56,143 bases of DNA from NCBI GenBank assembly GCA_021794095.1, contig JAJYRN010000018.1:1-56143 (forward strand), in the 5' to 3' direction. The notes under the pieces are model-generated. The model did not search any database. It saw nothing but the letters and a program-made list of their open reading frames with translations, and had not been told where the DNA came from. This stretch comes from Acidobacteriota bacterium (GTDB taxonomy: Bacteria; Acidobacteriota; Holophagae; Holophagales; Holophagaceae). Made by a program: the position numbers and the translations under genes. Shown piece by piece: positions 15,418 to 28,386 of the stretch; the stretch's first letter is position 1, and each line of letters starts with the position of its first letter.

Positions 15418-17457
15418 ATGCGCTTCCGCCCCCTCCTGCTGCTCTGCCTGCTGACCGCTCCGCTCCTGCGGGCCCAGGATGCCGCCCTGAAGGCCACCTT
15501 CACCCAGGCCAAGGCCCTCTGGGCCACCCAGGGCGACCGGGTGGACGCCACCGCCCGCTTCGAGCAGGTGCTGGCTGCCCTGGCCCCGAAGGCCGCGACC
15601 CTGGATCCAGCCTGGACCAACATCCTCTGCCAGACCTACAACTGGTTGGCCGTCCTGGATGACCGCAACCCCGCCACCAAGGCCCGCGCCATCACCCGCC
15701 TCCAGGCACTCATCGACCTGAACCCGGACTTCGATGTGGACCGGACGCTCACATCCCAGCGGCTGACCGGCATCTTCGACCGCCTGAAGGCCGCGAAACT
15801 GGCCCAGGTGAAACTCACCTGCGTCCCGGACGGAGGCCAACTCCAGGTGGACGGAAAGCCCACCAGCCTGCTGGCCCGGAAGTTCCTCCCCTTCGGCACC
15901 CACGCGCTCACCTACAGCCACCCGGGCTACGCGTCCGCCACCGTGTCGGTGGACCTGGGCCCCCAGGATGTGAAGCCCGTGTCCTTCACCCTCACCCGCA
16001 CCTCCTCCACGGTCACGATCTATGTCCAGCCCAGCGGGGCGGAAGTACTCCTGGATGGCCACAGCCTGGGCCACACCCGAGGCCAGGCCGGGCCCGAGGC
16101 CCTGGCCATCGCCGTGCCCATGGGCCTCCGTCCGGAGGACCTGTCCGCAGGCTTCGTCCTGGACGGCTTGAAGCCGGGCAAGCATGACCTGGAAGTGCGG
16201 GCCCCCTGTTACCGGCCCAAGCGCCTCGCCATGGATCCCTCCTTCGCCACCCCCTTCGCGGACCATGTGCTGGAACCCATCCGGCTCGAGCCTTCCCGGG
16301 CCACGCTGACGGTCACCAGTGCCTGGCCCGGCGGCGAGCTGTTCCTGTCCGGAGAGGATCGCGGGCCCTTGCCCGCCAAGGCCCTCCAGGTCTGTGCGGG
16401 TGCCTACGAACTCCAGGTGCGCTTCCCCTCTGGCGGCTACACCCAATCCATCACCCTGGCCGAAGGCGGCGCCCTCGCGCTGGAGGTCAAGCCGCAGCCC
16501 CGGCTGGCCTTCCTGGGCATGGAGGGTAGCCAGGATTTCCCGGGCCGGGACCGGATCCAAGGCCTGCTCGCCGGCCTGGGGCCCCGCCTGAAGCACCTGG
16601 CCTTCCAGACCGCCCGGCCGGGTGAGTCACCCCAGGTCGCCCTGACGCGCCTCAAGGCCGACCACGACGCGGAACTCTTCCTTCTGGCCACCCCGGTGCC
16701 GGGGCCCGCGATCCATGAAGTGGAGCTCCAGCTTTCCACCCCCGAGGGGGAAACGGAACGCCTGATCGTCAAACCCCTGGAGGATGATCCGCTCGCGAAG
16801 CTTGTCGCCCGCCTCAACGCCCAGCCCACCCTCACCGAGCCCAGTCTGGGGGCCACTCTGCTCGATCTCCCAGGTATGCCAGGACCCTGGGTGCTTTCCG
16901 CCTCCGAAGCCGCCCAGAAGGCTGGCCTGAAGCTCCACGAACCCATCCTCCGGGTGGACGGCCAGCCCGTGGCAGATCGCGCGGCCCTCCACCATCTCCT
17001 GGAGGCCACGGGGCACGAATCGGTCCGCGTCCTCCAGGCGGGCGCCCAGCCCGTGGATCTGCCCATCATCCGCGAGCCCCTGGAACTGCCCCTGGCCTCG
17101 CCGCGCTTCGCCTACCCGGCCGTCCTCGCCCGCCTCCGCTTGCAGTATGTGGGTGCGAAGGGCGACAAGGCCAACCTTCTGAAACTGGAGATCGGCCTGG
17201 CCCTGATGCATTTCCGGGACTACGACCGAGCCATCGAAGAGCTGCGAGATGCCCACCTGGGAACGGCCCCCGGCGTCGGCCAGGGCACCCTGGACTACGA
17301 GACCGGCCGCTGTTTCATGGGCCTGGGTCTGGCCTACCGGACCGAAGCCATCCAAGCCTTCCGTGAAGCCTTGAAGTATCCTCAGGCCACCCTGTTCGGA
17401 CCCGACGGGCCCCGGGTGGCTCCCCTGGCCCAGCAATCCCTGGAGGATCTCAAATGA
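15418..17457 (+). CDS. Exported PEGA, PDZ and TPR domain protein
   Basis: 679 residues with a signal peptide ending LLRAQ. About residues 20-130 are helical. Residues about 130-330 carry PEGA-like β-modules (LTCVPDGGQLQVDGKPTSLL; YVQPSGAEVLLDGHSLG; GELFLSGEDRGPLPAKALQV), which often bind cell-wall or surface structures. A PDZ-like unit follows near residues 480-560 (SEAAQKAGLKLHEPILRVDG), and the end is TPR-like (ALMHFRDYDRAIEELRDA). It follows the TPR/propeller gene by three bases and overlaps the next gene's possible first ATG, so it is part of one operon. An envelope scaffold role is likely but unproven. Confidence 0.78.
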   Translation: MRFRPLLLLCLLTAPLLRAQDAALKATFTQAKALWATQGDRVDATARFEQVLAALAPKAATLDPAWTNILCQTYNWLAVLDDRNPATKARAITRLQALIDLNPDFDVDRTLTSQRLTGIFDRLKAAKLAQVKLTCVPDGGQLQVDGKPTSLLARKFLPFGTHALTYSHPGYASATVSVDLGPQDVKPVSFTLTRTSSTVTIYVQPSGAEVLLDGHSLGHTRGQAGPEALAIAVPMGLRPEDLSAGFVLDGLKPGKHDLEVRAPCYRPKRLAMDPSFATPFADHVLEPIRLEPSRATLTVTSAWPGGELFLSGEDRGPLPAKALQVCAGAYELQVRFPSGGYTQSITLAEGGALALEVKPQPRLAFLGMEGSQDFPGRDRIQGLLAGLGPRLKHLAFQTARPGESPQVALTRLKADHDAELFLLATPVPGPAIHEVELQLSTPEGETERLIVKPLEDDPLAKLVARLNAQPTLTEPSLGATLLDLPGMPGPWVLSASEAAQKAGLKLHEPILRVDGQPVADRAALHHLLEATGHESVRVLQAGAQPVDLPIIREPLELPLASPRFAYPAVLARLRLQYVGAKGDKANLLKLEIGLALMHFRDYDRAIEELRDAHLGTAPGVGQGTLDYETGRCFMGLGLAYRTEAIQAFREALKYPQATLFGPDGPRVAPLAQQSLEDLK

Positions 17458-17471
17458 TCAGGAGCAATCCC

Positions 17472-17870
17472 ATGAAGCGTCAACGCGGCGAAGGCAAAGC
17501 CGGATGCCTGCTCACCCTGCTCGTGTTCGGCATCCTCGTGGCCACGGCCATCAAGGTGGTACCCGCCTACTACGCCAGCAAGGATCTGGCGGATTCCTGC
17601 GCCTTCATCGCCACCAGCGCCAGCCGCCTGCCCCTGGAGCTGGTGGAGAAGCAGGTCCGGGACAAGGCCCGCGACCTCGGCATGCTGGATGTGCTGGCCC
17701 AGAAGGGCGCCATTACGGTGAGCAAGTCCGGAGGCGGAGGGAATGGCGCGCCCGGCACCTGCACCATCCAGTTGAACTACAAACAGACCATTGATCTCTA
17801 CGGCATCTACCAGTTCGACATCCAGACCCACAAGACCATCTCGCAGCCCATCCTCGAAAACATCAGCTAA
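17472..17870 (+). CDS. Small single-pass membrane protein, DUF4845-like
   Basis: 132 residues: a short basic N-terminus (MKRQRGEGKAG), one transmembrane helix (CLLTLLVFGILVATAIKVVPAYY) and a soluble domain with helix LPLELVEKQVRDKARDLGM and β-strands. The KxxPxYY after the helix recalls DUF4845/pilin-like small proteins, but the match is not certain. ATG 17472 has AGGAG seven bases upstream. An ATG at 17454 overlapping the previous stop (ATGA) also has a plausible site and would add six residues. It closes the operon of exported TPR/PEGA proteins. Confidence 0.65.
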   Translation: MKRQRGEGKAGCLLTLLVFGILVATAIKVVPAYYASKDLADSCAFIATSASRLPLELVEKQVRDKARDLGMLDVLAQKGAITVSKSGGGGNGAPGTCTIQLNYKQTIDLYGIYQFDIQTHKTISQPILENIS

Positions 17871-17876
17871 GGACGC

Positions 17877-17905
17877 TTGCAGGCCCAACCCGGAACGGGC
17901 ACCCT
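17877..17905 (+). promoter_or_regulatory. Promoter of aroA, probably giving a leaderless mRNA
   Basis: TTGCAG (17877-17882), a 17-base spacer and CACCCT (17900-17905) end exactly six bases before the aroA ATG. No ribosome binding site precedes that ATG. Spacing fits a σ70 promoter whose transcript begins at or next to the start codon. Confidence 0.5.
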
Positions 17906-17911
17906 GCCCAG

Positions 17912-19173
17912 ATGATCCTGTCGCTTCTGGAGGACACTGCACCGGGCGCAGCCCTGGGCTCGGTGCGGGTGCCGGGCTCCAAATCCGCCACCAACCGGGC
18001 CCTGCTGCTGGCGGCCCTGGCGCCGGGTGCCAGTCAATTGAGCGGTGGCCTCGACGCCGAGGACACCCGCTGGATGCGCGGAGCGTTGAAGGCCCTGGGC
18101 GTGCCCCTGGAGGAAGCAGAGAACGGCGCCTGGAGCCTTACCGGCGGCGCCCGGCCCCGGGCCCAGGGGCCGCTCTGGCTGGGGGCCTCCGGCACCACCC
18201 TGCGCTTCCTGCTGCCCTGGCTCGCCCTGTTTGCGGAAGGGCCGGTGGAACTTCGGGGCGAGGCCCGGCTCTTCCAGCGCCCGCTCGAGCCGCTGCTGCG
18301 TCCGCTGCGGGCCTGCGGCGCCCGCTGGGAACCCGCTGGGCCCGGCGGGTGGCTCCATCCCGCCCCCGGGATTCCCCGGCGGCTGGATGCGGAGGTGGAC
18401 GCCCGCGCCAGCAGCCAGTTCCTGACGGGCCTGGCCCTGGCCGCCGCCGCCCTGCCCGAGGGCGGCCGGCTCACCTGGACGGCCTCCGCCAGCCCCAGTT
18501 ACCTCGCGCTCACCACCCACTGGCTGCGGCACTTCGGTTGCGACGCCCCCTTGGCCCCCGGCCACTGGGACATCCCGGGTGGGCGGCTCCGGGCGGGACG
18601 CCATCTCCTTCCGGGCGACTGGAGCGCCGCCGCCGCCTTCCTGGCCGCCGCCGCCGTCACCGGCCGCCCGATCAACGTGGGCCCGCTGGACGCCGACGAT
18701 CCCCAGGGGGACCGCGTCCTGGCCGGGATTCTGGCGGAAGCCGGCTGCACGATGGCCTGGGGGGCGGATCAGACCCTGGCGGTGGCCGGGCCGCTGCGGC
18801 GCGGCCTGGAAGCCGATCTCACCGACTGCCCGGACCTGGGCCCGGTGCTCGCCGCCGTGGCTGCCCTGGCACCGGGGCCTTCCGTCCTCTGCGGTCTCCA
18901 CACCCTGCCCCTGAAGGAATGCGACCGCCTGGAAGCTTCCGCGGAACTGGTCCGCTGGCTGGGCGGAACGGCCGCCAGCGAGGGCGGCCACACCCTGCGG
19001 ATCCAGCCCGGCCCGCGGCCGGGATCGCGCCTGCCCTTCGATCCCCGGAACGACCACCGCATGGCCTTCGCCGCGGCCGTGGGTGGCCTCGTCTGCGGGG
19101 GCGATCTCCTGGATCCCGGCTGCGTCGCCAAGACCTTCCCGGGCTTCTGGGAGGCCTGGCGCGGAATGCTCGT

Positions 19174-19180
<7 letters not shown>
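17912..19180 (+). CDS. aroA: 3-phosphoshikimate 1-carboxyvinyltransferase (EPSP synthase)
   Basis: Sixth step of the shikimate pathway: joins PEP to shikimate-3-phosphate. The 422-residue protein has normal length and the family motifs GSKSATNRALLLAAL (substrate Lys near residue 24), LGASGTTLRFLLPWLA, the LFQRPLEPLL loop, the DCPDLGPVLAAVAAL segment, LKECDRLEASAELVRWLGG and NDHRMAFAAAVGGL. The LGASGTTLRF motif has Ala-Ser where many enzymes have Asn-Ala-Gly-Thr, so inhibitor class cannot be told by sight. It is followed, with a seven-base overlap, by the σ54 activator gene. Other aro genes are not nearby. Confidence 0.95.
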
Positions 19181-22199
<3,019 letters not shown>

Positions 22200-22221
<22 letters not shown>

Positions 22222-25200
22222 TGGAGGCGGATCCGCAGGGTCGCTTCCTCCGAGAGGAGGTCCACGGCGCTTTCAGGCGTCAGGCGGATGAGGCTGGTGC
22301 ATCGTTCGGCGAACTCCGCGACCTCCTCCGGCCCCTCAATGACCGTAACATCCGCGAAGGTCTCCAGACCCCGCTGAGCGGCCGTCTGGAGCACGAGGGT
22401 CTCCACGTCCTCCCGGGGGAGGTCCCCTCCCGTCCACAGGACGAGGATCACTGGCTCGCCCGCGCGGAAGGCATCCAGGTACGCGAGGAGAGCCCTCAGC
22501 CACGCGTCCCCATTCCGATCGGGACGAAGCAGGAAGCCCAGAAGGCCTTGATGGGGGTTGGGTTGCCTCCGGCGGAAACGCCGAGGTTCCCTCGTGGCGA
22601 GCGCAGCCAACCGGGCCTCCGCAATGGCCACGGCCCTCCCCCAGGTGAAGTCACGCAGGATCCGCTCCCGCCCCAGCCGGGCCTTGGCAGCGGCCTCCTC
22701 GGGATGGGCCACGACCTGCCGCATCAGAGCACCCAGCGCCTCGGAATCCGGCTCCTCCAGCCAGAAACCGGCCGAGCTGGGGAGCAAGGCGTCTACCTTC
22801 TGCAGCGGGATGCGGTGACTCGGGATCAGGTAGCTGTCCTCGGGACCGCAGAAGTCCAGGCACGCCCCCGCGCCGGTGACGATCACGGGGAGTCCGGTCG
22901 CCTTCGCCTCGGCCACCGGAAGCCCGAAGCCCTCGCCCCGGTAGGGATGCACCAGGGCCTGGCAGGCCCGGTAAAGGTCCGCAATGTGGGATTCAGAAAG
23001 GGTCTCCGGGAGGTACTCGACCTCGGGTGCACTTGGATCCCGCCGGAAGACCTTCAGGTTTTCGTCGAGCCCCGATCGCGCGTACACCGAGTCGCCGCCG
23101 AAGCCCTTGATCACCAGGCAGACGTCATCTTCCTTGCGGAACGCCGAGGCGTAGGCGCTCAGCAGGACATCCACGCCCTTGCGGTGGATCGTCCCGCCAA
23201 GGAAGAGAAACTTGAACGCCTTCCGGGTCTTCAGCGGAAACCGCCCCCCCTCTGGCTTGAAGCGATCCCCATCCACGCCGTTCGGGACGACGACCACTTG
23301 ATCCGGGGATAGCCCGCTCTGGACGTAACAGTCCCTCACCCAGGTGGAAGGCACCCAGATCTCGTCCACCTCGTCTCGCATGGGCGCGACCCAGCTTGAG
23401 GGGATCCCCCCGAACTCCCAGGGCTGGACCATGACCCAGGCACCTTCAGGCGGGGCTTCGAATGTCGGGGGCCATTGGTGGCGGACATGCACCACGGCGG
23501 GGCCTGGCAGGGGGCTGTGGACCCGTTGGAGGAGGGGCTTGAGGGCGGGTATTTGGGACGCGTCAAACTGGTCCGGTTCGTAGGGCACCAGGCTAAGATC
23601 CACATGGCCGGACGCCAAAAGGCCCAGGCAGAGCTGTCGATTGACGTGGGCCAAGCTGTGATGGAGGAACTGTGAGCCCTCCCAACGCACGGGTAGGGGG
23701 CCGGTCACGGTTACCTCGGCGGCGTCGTGCCCTGTCCCGGGGACCACAGCCCCTCGGAAGGGTTTCACGGCTCGGAGTACCACCTCAGTGGCCTGGATGA
23801 CGTTGTTGTTCGACCACACCGCCCGATCGAGTTCGGCCTGGGAGATGGCTCCCCTGCGGAGCTGCTGGTCCCAGAAGGGGTCGAGGAAGGAGGTGGCGGA
23901 GACGATCTCGAAATCGAGACCCAAGTACGTAGCCAGGGGCGTACCGGGCAGCCCCCGGGCGCTCCAATCCTCGTTGATGGCCAGAGAGAAGTGCTGGAAC
24001 ATCTCAGCCAGAACCGGCCGTACGTGAGTGGGATCCTGAAGGAAATCCTGATGTCGCGGGTGGGGTACCACGATTCGCACGAGGGCACCGGGCGCGCATA
24101 CCCGGTAGAGTTCCTGGATGATCCTGAGGAACGTGTCACTGTCTCGCCCCAGGTGCTCCAGCACGTGCTTGAGGAGGATCTCCTCGGCGCACCCGTCCGG
24201 AAGGGGCCAGGGAAATTGCTCCAAGTCATGGACGACATCCGGATGAGAGGCCGGAAACTTGTCCACGTTCACCCAGCCGGGAAGGTGCTCACCGCCGCAG
24301 CCCAAGTTCAACTTCAAGGGAGTCCCCTTCAACGGAACGTTCGGAGTAAAGGTCCTCTCAAGCCGAAGCTGAGGCAGGGGCTCCAGCCCCAGCCGCGTCA
24401 AGAGGGTGTCCAAGGAGGCTCCAGGAACCAGCTGGAGATAAGGGCTGTCCGACCAGGCTGCTGTGGCGGGATCCAATCCCCGCTCCGGAGCCCGAAAGGC
24501 TACGGCGGCCGTCGCAGCCGCAGCCGCAGCCAGGATGTCCCAGGCGAGGTTTCGCCCGGGATCCGCATTCACGAACAGATCGGCCTCGAAAGTTCGAAGG
24601 GTATCGCAGCACCGGCCCTGGTAGATCTTGTCCTTGTAGAACCGGTCCAGATCCACCTGTTGCACCTCCAGACCCTGCAGGCCCAGGTCCATCCCCGTCT
24701 TGCAAAGGACCCAGAGATGGCTCCGCTTCCCCAGGGCCGCCAGGAATGCCACCTGCCCGGGGGTCTTGGGGGCTGGCAGGACCACGGCGGTTCTCCGGGA
24801 GCCCCGGGAGATGAACCCCAAATCACCCATCACCAAGCTGCTGGCGTCCAGCCCAGGATGGGCCCCCTTCCTCATGAACAGGAGATCCGCTCCCAACCCC
24901 ACGGCGGCCACCTTGACGGGGTCATATCCGGCTTTCAGCAAAAGGCTTTCGGACTCCCTCCACGACTCCTGGTTCGGCGCTGAAACCCGGTGGAGAGAGA
25001 TCCACCCATCGCCATGGTTCTTCCGCAAGTTGCCCATGAACGCATCGAAGAGGTCAGGACGATCTCCGAAGTAGACGTCCGCGACCCGAAGGAGGCCACG
25101 CAGATCGACCATGGCTCGGTGCCAGCTCGCTTCGCCCGACGCCTCGTTGCTGCAATGGTAGTTCACGAGCGCTTCGGGGATCACGCGCAACCGCCCATGG

Positions 25201-25829
25201 TGCTTCAAATACTCCAGAGACGTGGCGACCTGGGACCAGCCGTTGTGGACGAATTCCCCAGGACGGACGGCGACGGCCGCCAGCCAGCCCTCCCTCCGAA
25301 AAATCAAGACGCTCATGAAGGTGAAGACCGCCGATCCCGAACGGCCGTGTCGCATGTAATCCAGAAGCTCCGAGGGGTCCGACAGGTTCCAATCCAGACG
25401 GGGCAGGTTCTCGAACCATTCCATGCGGCGGAGGTTTGGATCGTTGGAATTCAGCACCACATGCGGCAGGTAGAAGTCTCTCGGTTCCTCCTGGATCAAT
25501 CCCGCCACGCGGCCCACGGCCCCGGGGAGGGGTGCGTCATCGTCCCCCATGAGCCAGGCATACCGTCCCACGGCAGCCCGCACCACGGAATCGAAGTTCT
25601 CCTGTCCGTTGTTCTCCGGATTCCGCTGAATGCGCAAGCAGGGGTGCTCTGCAGCCATGGCCTGAAGGTACGGCCAAGTGTCATCGGGGCTGGCATTGTC
25701 GGAGACCACCACCTCGACCAACCCAGCCGGAAGGGCCTCCGCCTGGGGAAGGGTCGCCTCCAGGCATTTGGCCAGCCAGCCTTTGCGATTGAATGTGGGA
25801 ATGCAAACGGACAGAAGGAGATCTTCCAT
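22200..25829 (-). CDS. Multidomain glycosyltransferase (GT2 - methyltransferase - GT4 fusion)
   Basis: 1209 residues. First comes a GT2 domain (SVCIPTFNRKGWLAKCLEAT; VVVSDNASPDDT; WLMGDDDAPLPG, carrying the DxD). A middle part (about 360-500) may be a degenerate second transferase. A class I methyltransferase follows (LNLGCGGEHLPGWVNVD; LLKHVLEHLGRD). Last is a GT4 domain (FLFLGGTIHRKGVDVLL; ALVHPYRGEGFGLPVAEAKA, with the E-x7-E motif). Such fusions build O-antigen, capsule or flagellin glycans. ATG 25829 has GGAG five bases upstream; the frame opens further, to 25901. GC and codon choice are visibly lower than in neighbours, suggesting transfer. The last ~90 residues are not assigned. Confidence 0.82.
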
Positions 25830-25910
25830 CGGAACTCCGACGCGAAATCCTTTTTTAGCAAGATATGGACCACCCTGCGAAGCGCGGCTCCTCCCGGCCA
25901 TCCGTGCCTA

Positions 25911-27728
25911 CTAGCGCCGCCCAAAACTCCGCTCCAAATCCCCCAGGGTGAGTTTCTTGATGATGGGGCGACCGTGGGGGCAGGTGTTGGGGACTTGGCA
26001 GGCGAGGAGGTCGCGGACGAGGGCCAGGGCGAGGTCGGGGGGCAGGGCGTGGTGTTTCTTGATGGCGGCGCGGCAGGCCAGTTCGGCGTTGAGGTCCCGG
26101 CGGAAGGTGTCCAGGTCCACGCGGCCTTCGCGCTCCAGGCGGGCCAGCAGATCCTCCAGCAGGGCCTGGGGATCACGGTCGGCCAGGAAATCGGGCAACC
26201 CGCGCACCACCAGGGCGTCCTCGCCGAAGGGGTCGGCCTCCACGCCCACGGCGTTCAATTCCTCCAGGAAGGGGGCGAGCCGCGCCAGGGCCTCGGGGCC
26301 GAGGCGCACGGCCTGGGGCGGCAGGAGGGGCTGGATGGCCGGGGCGTGGCGGCGCAGGAAGAGCCGCTCGAAGAGCACCCGCTCGTGGGCCACGTGCTGG
26401 TCCACGATCCAGAGTTCCGGGCCCTGGTCGCTATCCACTTCCACGAGCAGGTAGGTCTGCTGGAAGGAGCCCAGGAAGCGCAGGCCAGCCCCTTCGTCGG
26501 GCTCTGCCACGCGCGGGGCCTCGGCCGCGTAGGCGTAGGGCCGGTCCAGGGGCCGGGTTCCGAAGGCGTCGGCCATGGCCTCCACGGCGCCGAGGGCTCC
26601 GAGAGCACCAAGGGCCCCAAGGGCCCCCCCGGAATGGTCGGACCAGAGGCGGGGATGCTGGGCCTCGCCCCGGCGGGAGGGATCCAGTTCGAACTCGGCC
26701 TCCAGGGGCTTGGGGGGCAGTTCCAGTACCGAGGCCAGGCCGCCGCGGAGCTGGGCCCAGGCCTCCTCCGTGGCGCCGCGCACCCAGGCGAAGAGCCGCT
26801 GGGGATCGCGGAACCGGACCTCCGCCTTGGTGGGATGGACGTTCACGTCCACGGCCTCGGGGGGCAGTTCCAGGAAGAGCACCGCCGCCGGGTACGAGCC
26901 CTTGGCGAAGGTGCCGGACCAGGCCTCAGAGAGCGCCGCCAGCAGGAGCCGGTCCCGCACGGCGCGACCGTTCACGAAGAGGTAGAGGTGGTTGCGGTCC
27001 CGGAAGCTCAGGTCCGGGGGCGAGACGAAGCCCCGCAGGCGCCAGGGGGGCTCGCCATTCACGAAGGGCACCAGGCGCGCCATCTTCTCGCCGAGCAGCG
27101 GCGCCAGCCGCAGGCCCGGATCCGCCACCGGAGGCAGCACCAGGGGCGCGCCGCGGTCCGGGCGCAGGGTCCAGTGGACGCCGGGGGAGGCCAGGGCCAT
27201 GCGGGCGGCCACGCCCCAGAGCTGGGCGTGCTCCGTGTCGGTGGACTTGAGGAAGCGGCGCCGCGCGGGGAGCTGGGCGAAGAGATCGCGCACGGTCACG
27301 GTGGTGCCGCGGCTGCGGGCCAAGGGCGCCACCTCCCGGACCACGCCGAACTCGCAGCGGAGGCGGTGGCCGGCGCCCTCGGCCTCGGCGCTGGCCAGGT
27401 CGAAGCGGCTCACGCTGGCGATGCTGGGCAGGGCCTCGCCCCGGAAGCCGAAGGTGGCGAGGTGGCCCAGGTCGTCTGCCGTCCGCACCTTGCTGGTGGC
27501 GTGGCGCTCGAGGGCCAGGTACAGCTCATCCCGCGCCATGCCCGAGCCGTCATCGGCCACCTCCAGGAGGCGCTTGCCGCCGTCCTCCCAGGCCACCTCG
27601 ATGCGCGTGGCCCCGGCGTCCAGGGCGTTCTCCACCAGCTCCTTGAGCACCGAGGCCGGTCGCTCCACGACCTCCCCGGCGGCGATCTGGTTCGCCACCT
27701 GGTCGGAGAGGATGCGAATCCGGGACAT
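25911..27728 (-). CDS. mutL: DNA mismatch repair protein MutL, endonuclease type
   Basis: 605 residues. The GHKL ATPase half has NQIAAGEVVERPASVLKELV, DAGATRI, DDGSGM and TFGFRGEALPSIASV. The C-terminal half has the metal-dependent nickase motifs DQHVAHERVLFE (near residue 442; Val in place of the usual Ala), ACRAAIKKH, CPHGRP and the terminal RSFGRR. It is therefore probably a nicking MutL, as in bacteria without MutH. The linker holds a Gly-Ala-Leu run (GALGALGALGALGA). No mutS is in the window. TAGCGT lies seven bases before the ATG and no clear ribosome binding site is seen. Confidence 0.95.
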   Translation of the reverse strand: MSRIRILSDQVANQIAAGEVVERPASVLKELVENALDAGATRIEVAWEDGGKRLLEVADDGSGMARDELYLALERHATSKVRTADDLGHLATFGFRGEALPSIASVSRFDLASAEAEGAGHRLRCEFGVVREVAPLARSRGTTVTVRDLFAQLPARRRFLKSTDTEHAQLWGVAARMALASPGVHWTLRPDRGAPLVLPPVADPGLRLAPLLGEKMARLVPFVNGEPPWRLRGFVSPPDLSFRDRNHLYLFVNGRAVRDRLLLAALSEAWSGTFAKGSYPAAVLFLELPPEAVDVNVHPTKAEVRFRDPQRLFAWVRGATEEAWAQLRGGLASVLELPPKPLEAEFELDPSRRGEAQHPRLWSDHSGGALGALGALGALGAVEAMADAFGTRPLDRPYAYAAEAPRVAEPDEGAGLRFLGSFQQTYLLVEVDSDQGPELWIVDQHVAHERVLFERLFLRRHAPAIQPLLPPQAVRLGPEALARLAPFLEELNAVGVEADPFGEDALVVRGLPDFLADRDPQALLEDLLARLEREGRVDLDTFRRDLNAELACRAAIKKHHALPPDLALALVRDLLACQVPNTCPHGRPIIKKLTLGDLERSFGRR

Positions 27729-27735
27729 GGCTTAA

Positions 27736-27741
27736 ACGCTA
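27736..27741 (-). promoter_or_regulatory. Candidate -10 element of mutL, leaderless start
   Basis: TAGCGT on the minus strand ends seven bases before the mutL ATG (27728). The same hexamer stands in front of the gene starting at 11151. The -35 is not clear. Confidence 0.35.
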
Positions 27742-28200
27742 TCAGCTATCAGCCCCCAGCTGTCGCGCGCTGGGCGCCCCCTGCGGGACGAGGAGGGTTC
27801 GCAGCACGTGCCCCCCGTAGGCCGCCAGGAAGAGGCCAGAGCTGAGGCCGTGGGCCCAGGAGAAGGCCGTCCGCCAGGCTGGATCCACGGCCACCTGCAC
27901 GGCGTAGCCCGAGAGCACCATGGGGGCGATGAGCCCGGCCAGGGCGAGGCCCGTGCGCCGCCCCGCCGGCCCCCCCCGCAGGCGGGCCCAGAGATGGCCG
28001 CGCACCAGCACACCCAGGGTGAACACCAACAGGGGCGCCACCAGCACGTGGAGGTGCTGGGCCGTTCCCAGCCAGGGGCTGGGCTCCGGCCCGAACTCGC
28101 CCCTGCGCTGGCCGAACCAGCGCAGGCCGCCGTCCAGAAGCCCCGTAGCCGCCGTCAGCCAGGCCGCGACGTGGAGACTCCAGCGTTCCAGCGGACTCAT
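27742..28200 (-). CDS. Four-helix b-type cytochrome-like membrane protein
   Basis: 152 residues with four hydrophobic helices and histidines placed as in di-heme membrane cytochromes: H10 in helix 1, H49/H51 and H69 at the two ends of helix 2, H117 and H131 at the two ends of helix 4. This resembles cytochrome b561 or DUF4405 proteins that pass electrons across the inner membrane. ATG 28200 follows GGAGG by eight bases; ATGs further up lie in the repeat. It is the last gene of the apbE - porin - FMN-binding cluster, separated by inverted repeat B. A role as electron donor to the flavinylated protein is an inference. Confidence 0.65.
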   Translation of the reverse strand: MSPLERWSLHVAAWLTAATGLLDGGLRWFGQRRGEFGPEPSPWLGTAQHLHVLVAPLLVFTLGVLVRGHLWARLRGGPAGRRTGLALAGLIAPMVLSGYAVQVAVDPAWRTAFSWAHGLSSGLFLAAYGGHVLRTLLVPQGAPSARQLGADS

Positions 28201-28230
28201 TTCAAGCGCCTCCATGCTTGCTGAGGATAA

Positions 28231-28362
28231 AAAGCGGACCGCAGAGGCCACAGAGCGCCACAGAAGGCACAGAGGCAGGCAGCGGTACCGACGCCGATGG
28301 CCATGGGAACCCGCGCTGTTCTCTGTGTCTTCCTTGATCCTCTGTGTCCTCTGTGTTCCAGC
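28231..28362. repeat. Imperfect inverted repeat, copy B (CACAGAGG type)
   Basis: Left arm about 28231-28280 has GCAGAGGCCACAGAG and CACAGAAGGCACAGAGG; right arm about 28315-28362 has TTCTCTGTGTCTTCC and CCTCTGTGTCCTCTGTG. The arms pair imperfectly around a ~35-base centre. It fills most of the gap between the cytochrome gene and the FMN-binding gene and holds no credible frame. Copies C and D share the arm sequences. Confidence 0.75.
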
Positions 28363-28386
28363 CGTGCGTGACCGCCAGGATCGGTC

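Noticed and set aside
13867-16596. Long minus-strand open frame of ~909 codons
   Set aside because: It lies opposite the HEAT, TPR and PEGA genes, is Gly/Gln/His-rich and has no domain; a GC-rich antisense shadow.
17791-19173. Upstream extension of the σ54 activator frame (open from 17791)
   Set aside because: It runs in a second frame through all of aroA, is low in complexity (Arg/Pro/Gly) and has no start signal. The ATG at 19174 overlapping the aroA stop is the sensible start.
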